Shown: positions 34,809-44,505, counted from the first letter of the stretch. The stretch: DNA of 64,000 nucleotides from Paraburkholderia acidipaludis NBRC 101816 (GCF_000684975.1 NZ_BAXZ01000014.1:1-64000), one strand, 5' to 3'. Program-made: numbers and translations. The notes: a model not told the origin generated them from the sequence alone.

Positions 34809-35164
34809 GATTTCTGGCTCGTCTGAATGTGCGGCCCGGCTGGGGAGGCCAGGCACGCTTCTGTGGACGGTTCGAACGCTATCACCACCAATATTTACAA
34901 CCCATAGGCAGAGGTACATGGGGGATATATCGTTGAATCGATAAATCGAGGGGGTCCGGCGCCAGATTGCTTATGGTGCGATGGCCGTATTTCGACATTT
35001 TTTGCTAATTTATCTCAATATCGCCACTCTTGAGCGAACGGCGCGACCCCGCCACTTCGCCTCATGTGTGCCCTGATGGCCAAAATATCTTTTCTGCATC
35101 TGCAGAAGAACCGGTTCCATGGGAGAATCACGCCTTTCCCGCGTCTTCCATCCGCATTTTCCCC
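34809..35164. promoter_or_regulatory. xdh / MFS divergent promoter region with dyad
   Basis: This 356-base gap contains an AT-rich patch and the inverted repeat TATCG-N6-CGATA at 34928-34943, extendable by a few bases each side. It is a candidate operator for a purine-responsive LysR or GntR-type regulator of xdhABC. A second AT-rich stretch lies at about 34990-35025 toward the MFS gene. No gene is seen. Confidence 0.5.
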
Positions 35165-36376
35165 ATGTCCGCTGACACGGCGCCCGAGCGCAGTTCGTTT
35201 GCGACGACCTTGCAGATCATTCCGGTCGTCTTTTTCACGTTCCTCTGCTATCTGACCATCGGCATTCCGCTCGCCGTCTTGCCGGGATACGTCCACAACG
35301 ACCTGGGTTTCAGCACCGTCATGGCAGGGGGCGCGATCAGCGTACAGTACTTCGCCACGCTCGCCTCGCGCGCGCTCGCGGGCCGCTCGGCCGACACGCT
35401 CGGCCCCAAACGCACGGTCAGCATCGGCCTGATCTGTTGCGGCGCGAGCGGCGTGCTGCTCCTGCTCGCCGCACTCGTCGCACATTGGCCCGAACTCTCG
35501 CTCACGCTCATCGTGGCAAGCCGTCTGCTGCTCGGGTGCGGCGAAAGCCTGTGCGGCACCGGCGCGATCCTCTGGGGCATCGGCCGCGTGGGCACCGCCA
35601 ACAACGCCCGCGTGATCTCCTGGAACGGCATCGCCACCTACGGGGCGCTCGCCATCGGCGCGCCGCTCGGCGTGGAGTTGACCCATTACCTCGGCTTCTG
35701 GACGCTCGGCGCGATGGTCATCGCGCTCGCCGCGCTCGGTCGCTGGCTCGCGCGCCCCGTCGCGCCCGTGCCGCTCGTCCATGGCGAGCGCATGTCCTAT
35801 CGCAGCGTGTTCCTGCGCGTGCTCCCGCACGGTTTGGGGCTCGCGCTCGGCTCGGCGGGCTTCGGCTCGATCGCCACGTTCATCACGCTTTTCTACGCCG
35901 CGCGCCACTGGCCCAACGCCGCGTTCACGCTGACGGTGTTCGGCCTCATGTTCATCGGCTCGCGCCTGTTGTTTGCCAATACGATCCGGCGCTTCGGCGG
36001 CTTTCGCGTCGCCATTGCGTCGTTCTCCTGCGAATGCGTGGGCCTCGTCCTGCTGTGGCTCGCGCCCGTGCCGCATGTCGCGCTCGCGGGCGCCGCGCTC
36101 ACGGGCTTCGGCTTCGCGCTTGTCTTCCCGGCGCTCGGCGTGGAGGCCGTGGGCCTCGTGCCGGCCGCGAGCCGCGGCGCAGCGCTCTCCGCGTACTCGC
36201 TGTTCGTCGATCTCTCGCTCGGCATCACCGGGCCGCTCGCGGGCTATGTCGCGAATCTGTTCGGGTACGGATCGGTCTTTCTCTTTGCTGCAATCGCAGC
36301 AGCCGCGGCGATTGCGCTTTCGGTGTCGCTGCACCGGCGTAGCGTGCGAGCCGCGCAGATTCAACTCCAGACCTGA
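35165..36376 (+). CDS. MFS transporter, YhhS-like
   Basis: The 403-residue protein has 12 helices. The start at 35165 gives the compact N-terminus (SSFATTLQIIPVVFFTFLCY); the frame open from 35030 would add an unconserved leader. It has the family signature RALAGRSADTLGPKRTVSIG between helices 2 and 3. It resembles the YhhS/arabinose-efflux group of the DHA family, which export small molecules. Divergent from xdhA; a purine or nucleoside link is possible but unproven. Confidence 0.85.
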   Translation: MSADTAPERSSFATTLQIIPVVFFTFLCYLTIGIPLAVLPGYVHNDLGFSTVMAGGAISVQYFATLASRALAGRSADTLGPKRTVSIGLICCGASGVLLLLAALVAHWPELSLTLIVASRLLLGCGESLCGTGAILWGIGRVGTANNARVISWNGIATYGALAIGAPLGVELTHYLGFWTLGAMVIALAALGRWLARPVAPVPLVHGERMSYRSVFLRVLPHGLGLALGSAGFGSIATFITLFYAARHWPNAAFTLTVFGLMFIGSRLLFANTIRRFGGFRVAIASFSCECVGLVLLWLAPVPHVALAGAALTGFGFALVFPALGVEAVGLVPAASRGAALSAYSLFVDLSLGITGPLAGYVANLFGYGSVFLFAAIAAAAAIALSVSLHRRSVRAAQIQLQT

Positions 36377-36535
36377 TTTCAAGGCCTGGATGAAGGGGGA
36401 ACGCAGCGCAGCAAGCCCTATACCCTTTCTATTAATTTTCAATTTCTTTCGGATATTTTTCGCTTACCTTCATTGCCAGCGAGGAGAGTTCGCATTACGA
36501 ACCTTCTCGTTTTCCTCAGGCATTGGGGGTGAGCT

Positions 36536-37571
36536 ATGACAATCCAAACGAAAGTCTCCATTTGTCTGCCAACGTGCAACCGGCCGGAGCTGTTGCGAGC
36601 GTGCATCGACTCGTGTCTCATGCAAACGCATGCGAACCTCGAGATCGTGATTGGAGACGACTCTCGCGACGACGGCACGGCGAAGCTGATCGCGTTGCAC
36701 TACGCCGGCGAACCGTGCATCCGCTACCGGCGCAATGTGCCGGCGCTCGGCCAGGCGCGCAACGTGGCGAGCCTCTTCGAGCGCGCGAGCGGCGACAAGA
36801 TCCTGCTGATCCACGACGACGATTTCCTGCTGCCGAACTGCGTCGAGCGGCTCCTCGCACAGTGGCAACGCCATCCCGATCTGGACGTGGCATTCGGCAA
36901 GCAGTACGAAACGGATCCTCACGGGCGCATCGACTATGCCGCGAGCCGCAGGCTCAATATCGCCTGTCACCGCACGGCCGCGGCGGCCGGCTTGCAGGTG
37001 CCGCCCGGCCGGGCAGGCATTCTGCAGATGTTTCCGAACAACGGCTGGCTCGCGAACGCGGCGCTCGTCAAGCGCATCGGCTATCCGAGCCAGTACGGAA
37101 CATGCTGCGACTTCGTGTTCGGCACGCAGCTCTGCCTCGCCGCGCAACAGGTGTGCTACGTGGACGAGTACGTTTCGTGCTATCGCAAGAGCGACGTTTC
37201 GGTATCCCAGACGACACGCCGCACGCCCCATGCGTCGTCGCTGGCCGCCTGGCGCTTCCTCACGGCGCTCCCGCTGCCGCTCGAACTCGAAGCCGCGCGG
37301 CCGCCTGTCACTGCGACGGATCGTGCCGATCGTCGTCTCGCTGCACGCCTGCAATCGCGAGTTCTCCGCGGGGCTGCATCTGGCGTTCGGCAACCTCCAC
37401 GCCTACCGCTATGGCTTCAGCCCGAGGCTCTACTACCACCTGCTGAAGATCTGGAGAGCCGCGCGCCGGGCTCGTCACCTACCGCTCGCACCATTGGCGC
37501 TACCGGGCGGCCCCGGCGAGCCTCAGTCCGACGCGTCGGACGCACAAAAGGAAACAGCCCGATCGGCGTGA
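36536..37571 (+). pseudogene. GT2 family glycosyltransferase with frameshift
   Basis: The N-terminal 255 residues are a GT2 domain: SICLPTCNRPELLRACIDS, the DXD-like IHDDDFLLPNC and NNGWLANAALVKRIG. After about 37300 the original frame turns into an Arg/Ala-rich unconserved run, while the +1 frame continues with a natural C-terminus (RIVPIVVSLHACNREFSAGL and YYHLLKIWRAAR) to a stop at 37571. A single extra base near 37300-37325 explains it. The original frame alone would run to 37723. It could be a true mutation, an assembly error or, less likely, recoding. It was probably a polysaccharide glycosyltransferase. Confidence 0.75.
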
Positions 37572-37584
37572 GCCGGTCGGGCTG
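37555..37584 (-). terminator. Hairpin terminator, aspD transcript
   Basis: CAGCCCGATCGGC pairs with GCCGGTCGGGCTG (12 of 13) across a GTGA loop. On the minus strand the stem is followed by a T-rich CTGTTTCCTTTTG, fitting an intrinsic terminator for the leftward aspT-aspD unit. It also overlaps the +1-frame stop of the glycosyltransferase. Confidence 0.65.
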
Positions 37585-37640
37585 CGAGGTCAGCGCGCAC
37601 GGACACGCATGTTCCGTACGCATCGGCCGGCGGACCGCCC

Positions 37641-39302
37641 TTACTTCTTCACGGTCTTCACAGCAGCCGGATCAAGCTTCTTGCCGGTCGCCTCGTTGTA
37701 CTTCTGCACCCATTCCTCGGTGAGCTTGCGCACCGCGCGGCCGATCTTGCGGTAGTCCGACTCGTTGAGGTTGGCGAGCGACACGCGGCCCGACGGATGC
37801 GGCGTGCCGAAGCCCATGCCCGGCAGCAGCACGACGCGCGCGTCGCTGGCGAGGCGGAACAGCAGCTCGTTCGGCTTGACCTGCTTGAGCAGCCAGTCCA
37901 CGAAATCGCGGCCGTAGATCTTCTCGCCCATGTACTCCATGTCGAGGATCGTGTAGTAGTCCACCTGGTTCGGGTCGGTTTCGTCGTAGGTGATGCCCAT
38001 CTCCTCGAAGAGCGCGCGCTTGCGGCTGCGGATCAGGCGCTTGAGGGCGTGCTTGTACGCGTCCGGCGTGTCCATCAGCGAGAACAGCGAGAAGAGGACC
38101 ATCTGCACCTGCTGCGGCGTCGAGAGGCCGGCCGTGTGGTTCAGCGCCACCGTGCGGCTGTCCGCGACGAGGCGGTCGATGAACTTGAGGCTGTCCGGGT
38201 CCGTCGTGATCGACTCGTAGCGCTTGTGCAGGATCTTCTTCTCTTCCTTCGGCAGCTTCGCGATCAGATGGTCGAGCACGTTGTCGCGGTGCGTCGCGAC
38301 CGTGCCCAGACGCCAGCCCGTCGCGCCGAAGTATTTCGAGTAGGAGTACACGAGAATCGTGTTCTTCGGCGCGAGCGCGAAGAGCGAGACGAAGTCGTCG
38401 GCGAAGGTGCCGTACACGTCGTCGGTCAGGAGGATGAGGTCCGGGCGCTCCTTGACGATCTCGGCGATGTATTCGAGGCTCTCGTCGTTGATCCGCACCG
38501 AAGGCGGATTGCTCGGGTTGACGAGGAAGAATGCCTTGACCTTCGGGTCGCGCAGCTTGTCGAGCTCCTTCTTCGAGTACTGCCATTCGTTCTCGACCCT
38601 GGCTTCCACGTGCACGACGTTGAGCTCGTAGTCGTTGAGCTCGGGAATCTCGATGTACGGCGTGAAGATCGGCATGCCGAGCGCGATCGTGTCGCCCGCC
38701 TTGATGAGGAAATTTTCCTTCATCGTGTTGAAGATGTACGTCATCGCCGCCGTGCCGCCTTCCACCGCGTAGATGTCGAACTCGCCGACGAACGGATGCT
38801 TGCCGATCATCTCGCGGCGCAGATACTGGCCGACGATGATTTCGGACAGCTTGAGCATGCGGTCCGGCACCGGGTAGTTGCAGGCGAGGATGCCCTCGCA
38901 CATTTCGTACAGGAAATCGCCGGCCGAGAGGCCGAGCTGGTCGCGCACATACGAAACGGCGCCGCCGATGAAGTCGATGCCGGCCTGGCCCTTGTTCTCG
39001 CGCAGGAACTGGTCGAAACGCTCGACGATGCCGGCACGTTGCGGGAAGCCGCCCACGCCCTCCGGCATGTACGAGAACGAGCGCTCCGACTCGCGCATCG
39101 CGAAGAGGCCCAGTTGCCAAAAGCCGTGACGCGGAATCGTGGCGAGGAAGTTCGGATTGCCGCGGCCGGCGTTGAGCATCGAAAGATTGGCCGGACGCTC
39201 GGCCGCGCCGCCGCCGGCCGCCTTGATCAGCTCGTCCTTCAGCTCGAACGGGCTCAGCGCGTCGAGACCCGACTTTTCCTTCGCGTCTTTACCTTTTGCC
39301 AT
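37641..39302 (-). CDS. aspD: Bifunctional aspartate aminotransferase / aspartate 4-decarboxylase
   Basis: The 553-residue PLP enzyme has the fold type I pattern, with Lys in YSYSKYFGATGWRLG as the Schiff-base residue, AVEGGTAAMTYIFNT and VNPSNPPSVRI as cofactor-binding regions and the long N-terminal extension typical of AspD. It converts aspartate to alanine and CO2, consuming a proton. The start ATG at 39302 has GGAG upstream; the much longer open frame to 41051 is a chance frame through aspT. With aspT upstream it forms the proton-motive aspartate:alanine cycle. Confidence 0.95.
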   Translation of the reverse strand: MAKGKDAKEKSGLDALSPFELKDELIKAAGGGAAERPANLSMLNAGRGNPNFLATIPRHGFWQLGLFAMRESERSFSYMPEGVGGFPQRAGIVERFDQFLRENKGQAGIDFIGGAVSYVRDQLGLSAGDFLYEMCEGILACNYPVPDRMLKLSEIIVGQYLRREMIGKHPFVGEFDIYAVEGGTAAMTYIFNTMKENFLIKAGDTIALGMPIFTPYIEIPELNDYELNVVHVEARVENEWQYSKKELDKLRDPKVKAFFLVNPSNPPSVRINDESLEYIAEIVKERPDLILLTDDVYGTFADDFVSLFALAPKNTILVYSYSKYFGATGWRLGTVATHRDNVLDHLIAKLPKEEKKILHKRYESITTDPDSLKFIDRLVADSRTVALNHTAGLSTPQQVQMVLFSLFSLMDTPDAYKHALKRLIRSRKRALFEEMGITYDETDPNQVDYYTILDMEYMGEKIYGRDFVDWLLKQVKPNELLFRLASDARVVLLPGMGFGTPHPSGRVSLANLNESDYRKIGRAVRKLTEEWVQKYNEATGKKLDPAAVKTVKK

Positions 39303-39436
39303 GATGCTTTCTCCAGTGGAAGATGGTGCGCGTGCCGGGCACATGCAGGTTGGTCCGCAGCCGGCACGAAAGCGGGTGACAGGGTGAACCGGCGGACGGG
39401 CGCCCCGCGTGAAGCGCCGCCCGCATTGACTTCGCG

Positions 39437-41122
39437 TCAGGCAAGACCGACCACGAGCGGCCCGAGCAGCGTGAGCAGCACGTTGGCGATCGCATAGGTG
39501 ATGGCGAACGGCACGGTCGGCACAGCGCTTTCGGCCTTGTCGAGAATGCCGCCGAACGCCGGGTTCGCGCTGCGTGCGCCGGACAGCGCGCCCGCGAGAA
39601 TCGCCGCGTTGTTGTACTTCAGCACGTAGCGGCCGAAGAGCATCGTGAGGATCAGCGGAACCATCGTCACGACCACGCCGAGCAGGAAGATCGTGATGCC
39701 GCTCTGCTTGATCGTCACCACGGCCTGCAGGCCGGAGTTCAGGCCCACCACCGCCACGAACGCCGCGAGGCCGAAATCCTTGAGCAGTTGCGAAGCGGCC
39801 GGCGGCATCACGCCGTACATCGGGTGCTTGCCGCGCATCCAGCCGAACAGCAGACCCGCCAGCAGGCAGCCGCCGCCCGAGCCGAGCGTGAGCGGAATCC
39901 CGGCCACGTTCACGACGATCAGGCCGATCAGCAGACCGAGCACGAGGCCGACGCCCATGTAGATGAAGTCGGTCTTGTTGCTGTACGCCAGCTCGTAGCC
40001 GGCCTCCTGCACCGCGCGCCTGGTGTCGGTCGCCGTGCCGTAGACGGTGATCACGTCGCCGTGTTCGAGCTTCGTTTGCGGCAGGACCGGCACGGGCTGG
40101 CCCACGCGCTCGATCTTCTCGATGTACACGCCGTGGCGCATGTCGCGGTCCACGTTCTTGCGCACCTCGGCAATCGTCGTGTGGTTCATGCCCTTCTTCG
40201 TGAACACGAGCTGGCGCGTCTGCATGACGAGGCTCATGCCGCCCGAATCCGGCACTTCCGGCCCGATCAGCGCGCCCACCTCGACCATCTGCTCGCGGCG
40301 CCCCACCACCAGCACGACGTCGTCGCGGCTCAGCACGAAATCGGGCGTGGCGTCGATCGCTTTGCCCGCGCGGCGCACCTTCTCGATCGCAACAAGGTCT
40401 TTCTCGGCCGTTTCGAGCTGCTTGACCGTCTTGCCCGCTGCCGCTTCCACGCGGAACACACGGCCGAACAGTTCGGGCAGCGCGGTGACCTGGCCCGGCC
40501 CCGTCGAACCGCCGCCGCCGGACATCTCCTTCTCGGCGTCGAGCGAAGCCTCCCGCAGCCCCTGCCCCATGAATTTCGGCAGGATGTTCACGCAGACGAT
40601 GATCGCGCCGAGCGAGCCGAACACGTAGGTCACGGCATAGCCGATCGCCACGTCGGCCTGCATGGCCTTCACCTGGTCGGGCGGCAGGCCCAGGCGCGCG
40701 ATGGCGTCGCCCGCCGTGCCGATGATCGCCGACTGCGTCATGCCGCCGGCGGCGAGACCCGCGGCGAGCCCCTTGTTGAGGTGAAAGAGCTTCGCGCAGA
40801 CGATCACGGTGACGAGGCCCGCGACGGCCATGAACACGGCCATGGCGATCTCGCGCAGCGTCTTGCGGTTGAGCGAATTGAAGAAGCCCGGGCCCGAGTC
40901 GTAGCCGACGGCATAGATGAAGACGGCGAACATCACCGCTTTCACGCCGTTGTCCACCGTCACGCCCGCCTGGCTGATCACGACGGCCGCAAGGAGCGAG
41001 CCGCCCACGCCCCCCAGTTGGAATTTGCCGAAGTTGATCTGGCCGACCCAATAGCCGACGGCCAGCGAGAGGAACAACGCGATTTCCGGAGACTTATGAA
41101 AGATGTCGTGTAGCCATTCCAT
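39437..41122 (-). CDS. aspT: Aspartate:alanine exchanger AspT
   Basis: The 561-residue antiporter has two hydrophobic halves (about 10-190 and 390-561) around a cytoplasmic region with two TrkA-C-like domains (about 205-380). Inward motifs GGMTQSAIIGTAGDAIARLG and LGSGGGCLLAGLLFGWMRG match AspT of the AAEx family. It exchanges external aspartate for internal alanine, generating membrane potential with AspD. GAGGG lies before the ATG. The two genes are 134 bases apart and probably co-transcribed. Confidence 0.93.
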   Translation of the reverse strand: MEWLHDIFHKSPEIALFLSLAVGYWVGQINFGKFQLGGVGGSLLAAVVISQAGVTVDNGVKAVMFAVFIYAVGYDSGPGFFNSLNRKTLREIAMAVFMAVAGLVTVIVCAKLFHLNKGLAAGLAAGGMTQSAIIGTAGDAIARLGLPPDQVKAMQADVAIGYAVTYVFGSLGAIIVCVNILPKFMGQGLREASLDAEKEMSGGGGSTGPGQVTALPELFGRVFRVEAAAGKTVKQLETAEKDLVAIEKVRRAGKAIDATPDFVLSRDDVVLVVGRREQMVEVGALIGPEVPDSGGMSLVMQTRQLVFTKKGMNHTTIAEVRKNVDRDMRHGVYIEKIERVGQPVPVLPQTKLEHGDVITVYGTATDTRRAVQEAGYELAYSNKTDFIYMGVGLVLGLLIGLIVVNVAGIPLTLGSGGGCLLAGLLFGWMRGKHPMYGVMPPAASQLLKDFGLAAFVAVVGLNSGLQAVVTIKQSGITIFLLGVVVTMVPLILTMLFGRYVLKYNNAAILAGALSGARSANPAFGGILDKAESAVPTVPFAITYAIANVLLTLLGPLVVGLA

Positions 41123-41226
41123 CGTGCCCTCGCATTTGAAGTGACTGCCTGCCGTTGTGGAAGTAAGCCGGGTTCAAGGCCGGATCCGGCGCCTGCGTGA
41201 CTCGCGAATCGCCCGCGAGCCGCCCC

Positions 41227-42909
41227 TCAACCGAACTTCGCCGCCAGCCCGACCACCACGGGGCCCATCAGCGGCAACAGAATGTTCGACAACGCATACG
41301 TGATCGTGTAGCCGATCACTGGAGTCGAGTTCCCCGCTACGCCGACGAGCGCACTGATCGCCGGCGTGCTGCACTGCTGACCTGCAATTGCGCCGAGCAG
41401 CATCGGCACTTCGAGCTTGAGAAACATGCGCCCGATCCAGAGCGACAACAGACCGGGCACCGCCACGAGCAAGATGCCCGCGAGCGGCAGCGCAACGCCG
41501 TACTCGCGCACGAGCCTGATGGCGTCGGGACCGGCCGAGAGCCCCACTGCCGCGATGAAAGTGGCAAGACCGAAGTCTTTGAGCACCTGCGCTGCAGCCG
41601 ACGGCAGCGAGCCCACCACCGGAAAGTGCGAGCGCAACCAGCCGAAGAAGAGCCCCGAAAGCAGGCAACCGCCGCCGGTGCCGAGCACGAGCGTCACGCC
41701 GCCGACCGTCGCCCCGAGACGGCCGATGGCCATGCCCACCAGCACGCCGAGGCCAAGGTATACGAAGTCGGTTTTTTGCGTCCGCTGGATGACGTAGCCA
41801 AGACGCTTCGCCCCGCGTGCGACATCCGTGGGCGCGCCTACGAGCGTGAGCACGTCGCCGCGCTGGACCACGGTGCCCGGGAACGCGGGCACCGTGGTAT
41901 CCGCACGCGTGAGCGCGGCGACATAGATGCCGCGCCCCTGCTCGGGGGTCGCGCGCTCGCGCAGCTGAGCGAGCGAAAGATTGTTGACGTCACGGCGCGT
42001 CACCAGCACGTCGGTGCGCTGGGCGAGCAGATGGGTGAAGCTCTCGCCTGAGACTTCTTCGCCGAACGCCTGCGAAGCCTCGACGATCGCTTCGCGCCGC
42101 CCCGCGACGAACACGGTGTCGCCGGCCTGCAGGACGAACTGCGCATCGACTTCGCGTTGCTTGCCGGCGCGCAGCACGCGCTCGATCGTCACGTTGTTGC
42201 CGTAGCGCGCCTCGATCGCCGACACGACGCCGCCCGCCGCCGGCCCGACGAGGAACGCACGGCCGACGAGCGGCGGCAGCGCGAGCCGCTGCCCTTCGTC
42301 GAGCACGCCGTCGCCGCCCAGCTTGCGAAAGAGCCGCGCCGCCTCGTCGCGCAGGTTGATGCGAAGAAGGAGCGGCGCGATCTGGCTCGTGAACAGGACG
42401 ATGGTGATAAGGCCGAACAGGTAGCTCACGCTGTAGGCCGTGGCGATGTTCGACTGGAGCATCGTCACCTGGGCTGCCGGCATGCCGAGCTTCGAGACGG
42501 CCTCGGACGCCGTGCCGATCACGGCCGACTCGGTCGCCGCGCCGGCGAGCAGGCCAGCAGCGGTGCCCGGGTCGAGCTTCATCGTAACGACTGCAATCAT
42601 CACGAGCGTCATCACCGAAACGATCTCGACAATCGAAAGGAGCCCGTAGCGCCAGCCGCGCAAGGCGTTGGCGAAGAACTGCGGGCCGCCCGTGAAGCCG
42701 AGCGCGAAGATGAAAAGTGCGAAAGCAATGTTCTTGAGGTCGGTGTCGATGCGTGCGCCCGTTTGCCCCAGCACGAGCGCGACGATCAAGGTGCCGCACA
42801 CGCCGCCCAGCGAGATCGGCCCGAATTTGATGGATCCAATCAGGTAACCCAGCGCCAGACTGAGGAAAAGCGCAATCTCGGGTTGCGATTTCAGCAATTC
42901 GACGATCAT
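41227..42909 (-). CDS. AspT paralogue, AAEx-family antiporter
   Basis: The 560-residue protein shares the AspT layout and motifs (AATESAVIGTASEAVSKLG, LGTGGGCLLSGLFFGWLR, two central TrkA-C-like domains) but is clearly divergent from the copy at 39437. The start at 42909 matches the conserved MIVELLKSQPEIALFLSLAL; the longer frame to 43026 is rejected. It lies upstream in the same direction, so aspT2-aspT-aspD may form one unit. It could carry another dicarboxylate or amino-acid pair, or form a heteromer with AspT. Confidence 0.9.
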   Translation of the reverse strand: MIVELLKSQPEIALFLSLALGYLIGSIKFGPISLGGVCGTLIVALVLGQTGARIDTDLKNIAFALFIFALGFTGGPQFFANALRGWRYGLLSIVEIVSVMTLVMIAVVTMKLDPGTAAGLLAGAATESAVIGTASEAVSKLGMPAAQVTMLQSNIATAYSVSYLFGLITIVLFTSQIAPLLLRINLRDEAARLFRKLGGDGVLDEGQRLALPPLVGRAFLVGPAAGGVVSAIEARYGNNVTIERVLRAGKQREVDAQFVLQAGDTVFVAGRREAIVEASQAFGEEVSGESFTHLLAQRTDVLVTRRDVNNLSLAQLRERATPEQGRGIYVAALTRADTTVPAFPGTVVQRGDVLTLVGAPTDVARGAKRLGYVIQRTQKTDFVYLGLGVLVGMAIGRLGATVGGVTLVLGTGGGCLLSGLFFGWLRSHFPVVGSLPSAAAQVLKDFGLATFIAAVGLSAGPDAIRLVREYGVALPLAGILLVAVPGLLSLWIGRMFLKLEVPMLLGAIAGQQCSTPAISALVGVAGNSTPVIGYTITYALSNILLPLMGPVVVGLAAKFG

Positions 42910-43455
42910 GAGTGTCCGGTAAGCCGAATTACGTTCCGGCGTTAAAGAAGCGCATAAAAAAACGTGCCCTTTGTCATGCAAAGTCACGCACGTCCTGTTT
43001 GCAGCGCAGCAGATCCGTACCGGCATCCGTAATCAGACAATCGCCACAATTATTTCCCGCTTATGTTACGGCCGCGACTACTTATACACGATTCGAATGA
43101 GACATGGATCGCCGGTGGACTATTACAGAAAAGTCCCGGTAATCTGACAGACGTCGCCTCCCCACTGGCGGCCAATAGCTGTAGAGCCTTTATCCACAAG
43201 GCAAAGCGCGGTTCAATTGCACATAGGATCATCATGCATTCTTCATTCAATTCCCATGCCAGATGAGTGCTGAATCCTTTACACATATGCAATACCGCTG
43301 TGTTTTGAGATAGATATTGTAATTTCCATAAAGTGTCAATATGATTTTCGTTCAAGTACAGCCAATGCAAGATCGCCGCGCCCCAGTTCATATCGCTGAC
43401 TCTGTCAGAAATTGCTTTACCCGATCCATGCATCCAGCATACGAGGCGAATATCC
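42910..43455. promoter_or_regulatory. AT-rich divergent region between AspT paralogue and LysR
   Basis: This 546-base region is far less GC-rich than its surroundings. It must hold the promoters of the leftward transporter and the rightward LysR gene. A possible low-GC ORF (43050-43391, minus) is listed separately. I see no perfect palindrome, although T-N11-A type LysR sites are likely given the context. Confidence 0.4.
43050..43391 (-). CDS. Possible low-GC hypothetical ORF, 113 residues
   Basis: The frame reads MNWGAAILHWLYLNENHIDT and continues with Trp- and Leu-rich helices, CKGFSTHLAWELNEECMMIL, and a Ser-rich C-terminus. Codon use is mixed and unlike that of the host genes, and no strong ribosome site is present. 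The amino-acid pattern looks more protein-like than a random frame, so it may be a recently acquired gene or a remnant. It has no recognised family. Alternatively it is chance in the AT-rich regulatory region. Confidence 0.3.
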   Translation of the reverse strand: MNWGAAILHWLYLNENHIDTLWKLQYLSQNTAVLHMCKGFSTHLAWELNEECMMILCAIEPRFALWIKALQLLAASGEATSVRLPGLFCNSPPAIHVSFESCISSRGRNISGK

Positions 43456-44433
43456 ATGAACCAGATACACGCCATGCGCGTTTTCGTTAGGGTTGCTGAA
43501 ACACAGAGTTTCCGTCGCGCCGCACAGCAACTCGACGTTTCCAACGCGCTCGTCACCCGATCGGTCGCGATGCTCGAGGCGCATCTGCATACCCGTCTCA
43601 TCAACCGCACCACGCGCAATCTTTCGCTCACCGAAGCAGGACTGCGCTATCTGGAAGGCTGCCGCAGTCTGCTAGAGGAACTCGATCACCTCGAACACAG
43701 CGTCGCCCATACCGAACGCGAGCCGAGCGGCACCCTGCGCGTGGTTGCCGCGGGCGCGCTCTCGCTTGCCACGCTCACGCCGCTCATCGACGGCTACCGG
43801 CGGCTCTACCCGCGCGTCAACGTGCGGCTCACGCTGGCCGAGCGGCGCATCGATCTGATCGAGGATGGTTTCGACTGCGGCATCGTCGCGGCCGCAACGG
43901 CGCGCAGCAGCGATCTCGTCGAGCGCTCGCTCGGCACGACGACCTTCGTGCCCTGCGCGGCGCCCGCGTGGCTCGCGGAGCACGGCGAGCCGCGCACGCC
44001 CGCGCAGCTTGCGCGGCACGCCGCGGTCACGCTGCCGCCCGAGGAGCGTAGCGCGACGTGGCAATTTGCCCGGCCCGGCGAGCATGCCGAGCAGGTGACG
44101 TTGCGGCCGGCCTATGCGGTCAACAACATGTTGATGGTGCGCCTCGCGGCGCTCGCGGGAATGGGCGTGGCGATCGTGCCGACTTCGCTCGTTGCCGACG
44201 ACCTCACGGCGGGGACGCTGCGGCGTCTGTTGTCCGACTACGAAATCGACGACCCCGAAGCGCAGATGTCGATCGTCTATCCGAGCCGCCAGTATCTGCC
44301 CGCAAGGACGCGCCGCTTCGTCGACTATGCCGTCGAGCACTTCGAGAATGTGCGCGCGGCCACGGGCGCGAGCATGCGGTCGCTCAACGCCGCGAAAAGC
44401 AGCGCCGCGCTGCTGGCCGTGCCGGAACTCTGA
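43456..44433 (+). CDS. LysR-family transcriptional regulator
   Basis: The 325-residue protein has the typical N-terminus MNQIHAMRVFVRVAETQSFR, recognition helix (about 30-50) and periplasmic-binding-like domain. It belongs to the large Burkholderiaceae CrgA/DmlR-like group (TRSVAMLEAHLHTRLINRTT). GAGGCG precedes the ATG. Divergence from the AspT paralogue suggests it controls the aspartate/alanine genes, but the regulated gene is inference. A Ser/Ala C-terminal tail follows the last conserved segment (FVDYAVEHFENV). Confidence 0.85.
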   Translation: MNQIHAMRVFVRVAETQSFRRAAQQLDVSNALVTRSVAMLEAHLHTRLINRTTRNLSLTEAGLRYLEGCRSLLEELDHLEHSVAHTEREPSGTLRVVAAGALSLATLTPLIDGYRRLYPRVNVRLTLAERRIDLIEDGFDCGIVAAATARSSDLVERSLGTTTFVPCAAPAWLAEHGEPRTPAQLARHAAVTLPPEERSATWQFARPGEHAEQVTLRPAYAVNNMLMVRLAALAGMGVAIVPTSLVADDLTAGTLRRLLSDYEIDDPEAQMSIVYPSRQYLPARTRRFVDYAVEHFENVRAATGASMRSLNAAKSSAALLAVPEL

Positions 44434-44505
44434 GCGTCTCGCCCGCGCCGGGGCGGCGGTTCGAGGCCGCGTCGGGACGCAGGTGCGGGCGCGGGTGCGC
44501 CCGCG

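Noticed and set aside
37641..41051. A single 1136-residue frame joining AspD to an upstream Arg/Gly-rich part
   Set aside because: The first half is an out-of-phase reading of aspT with low-complexity Arg/Ala composition; AspD starts at 39302 with a ribosome site.
43063..43266. Rightward 67-residue ORF in the AspT2/LysR gap
   Set aside because: No ribosome site and no recognisable features; overlaps the more plausible leftward frame.
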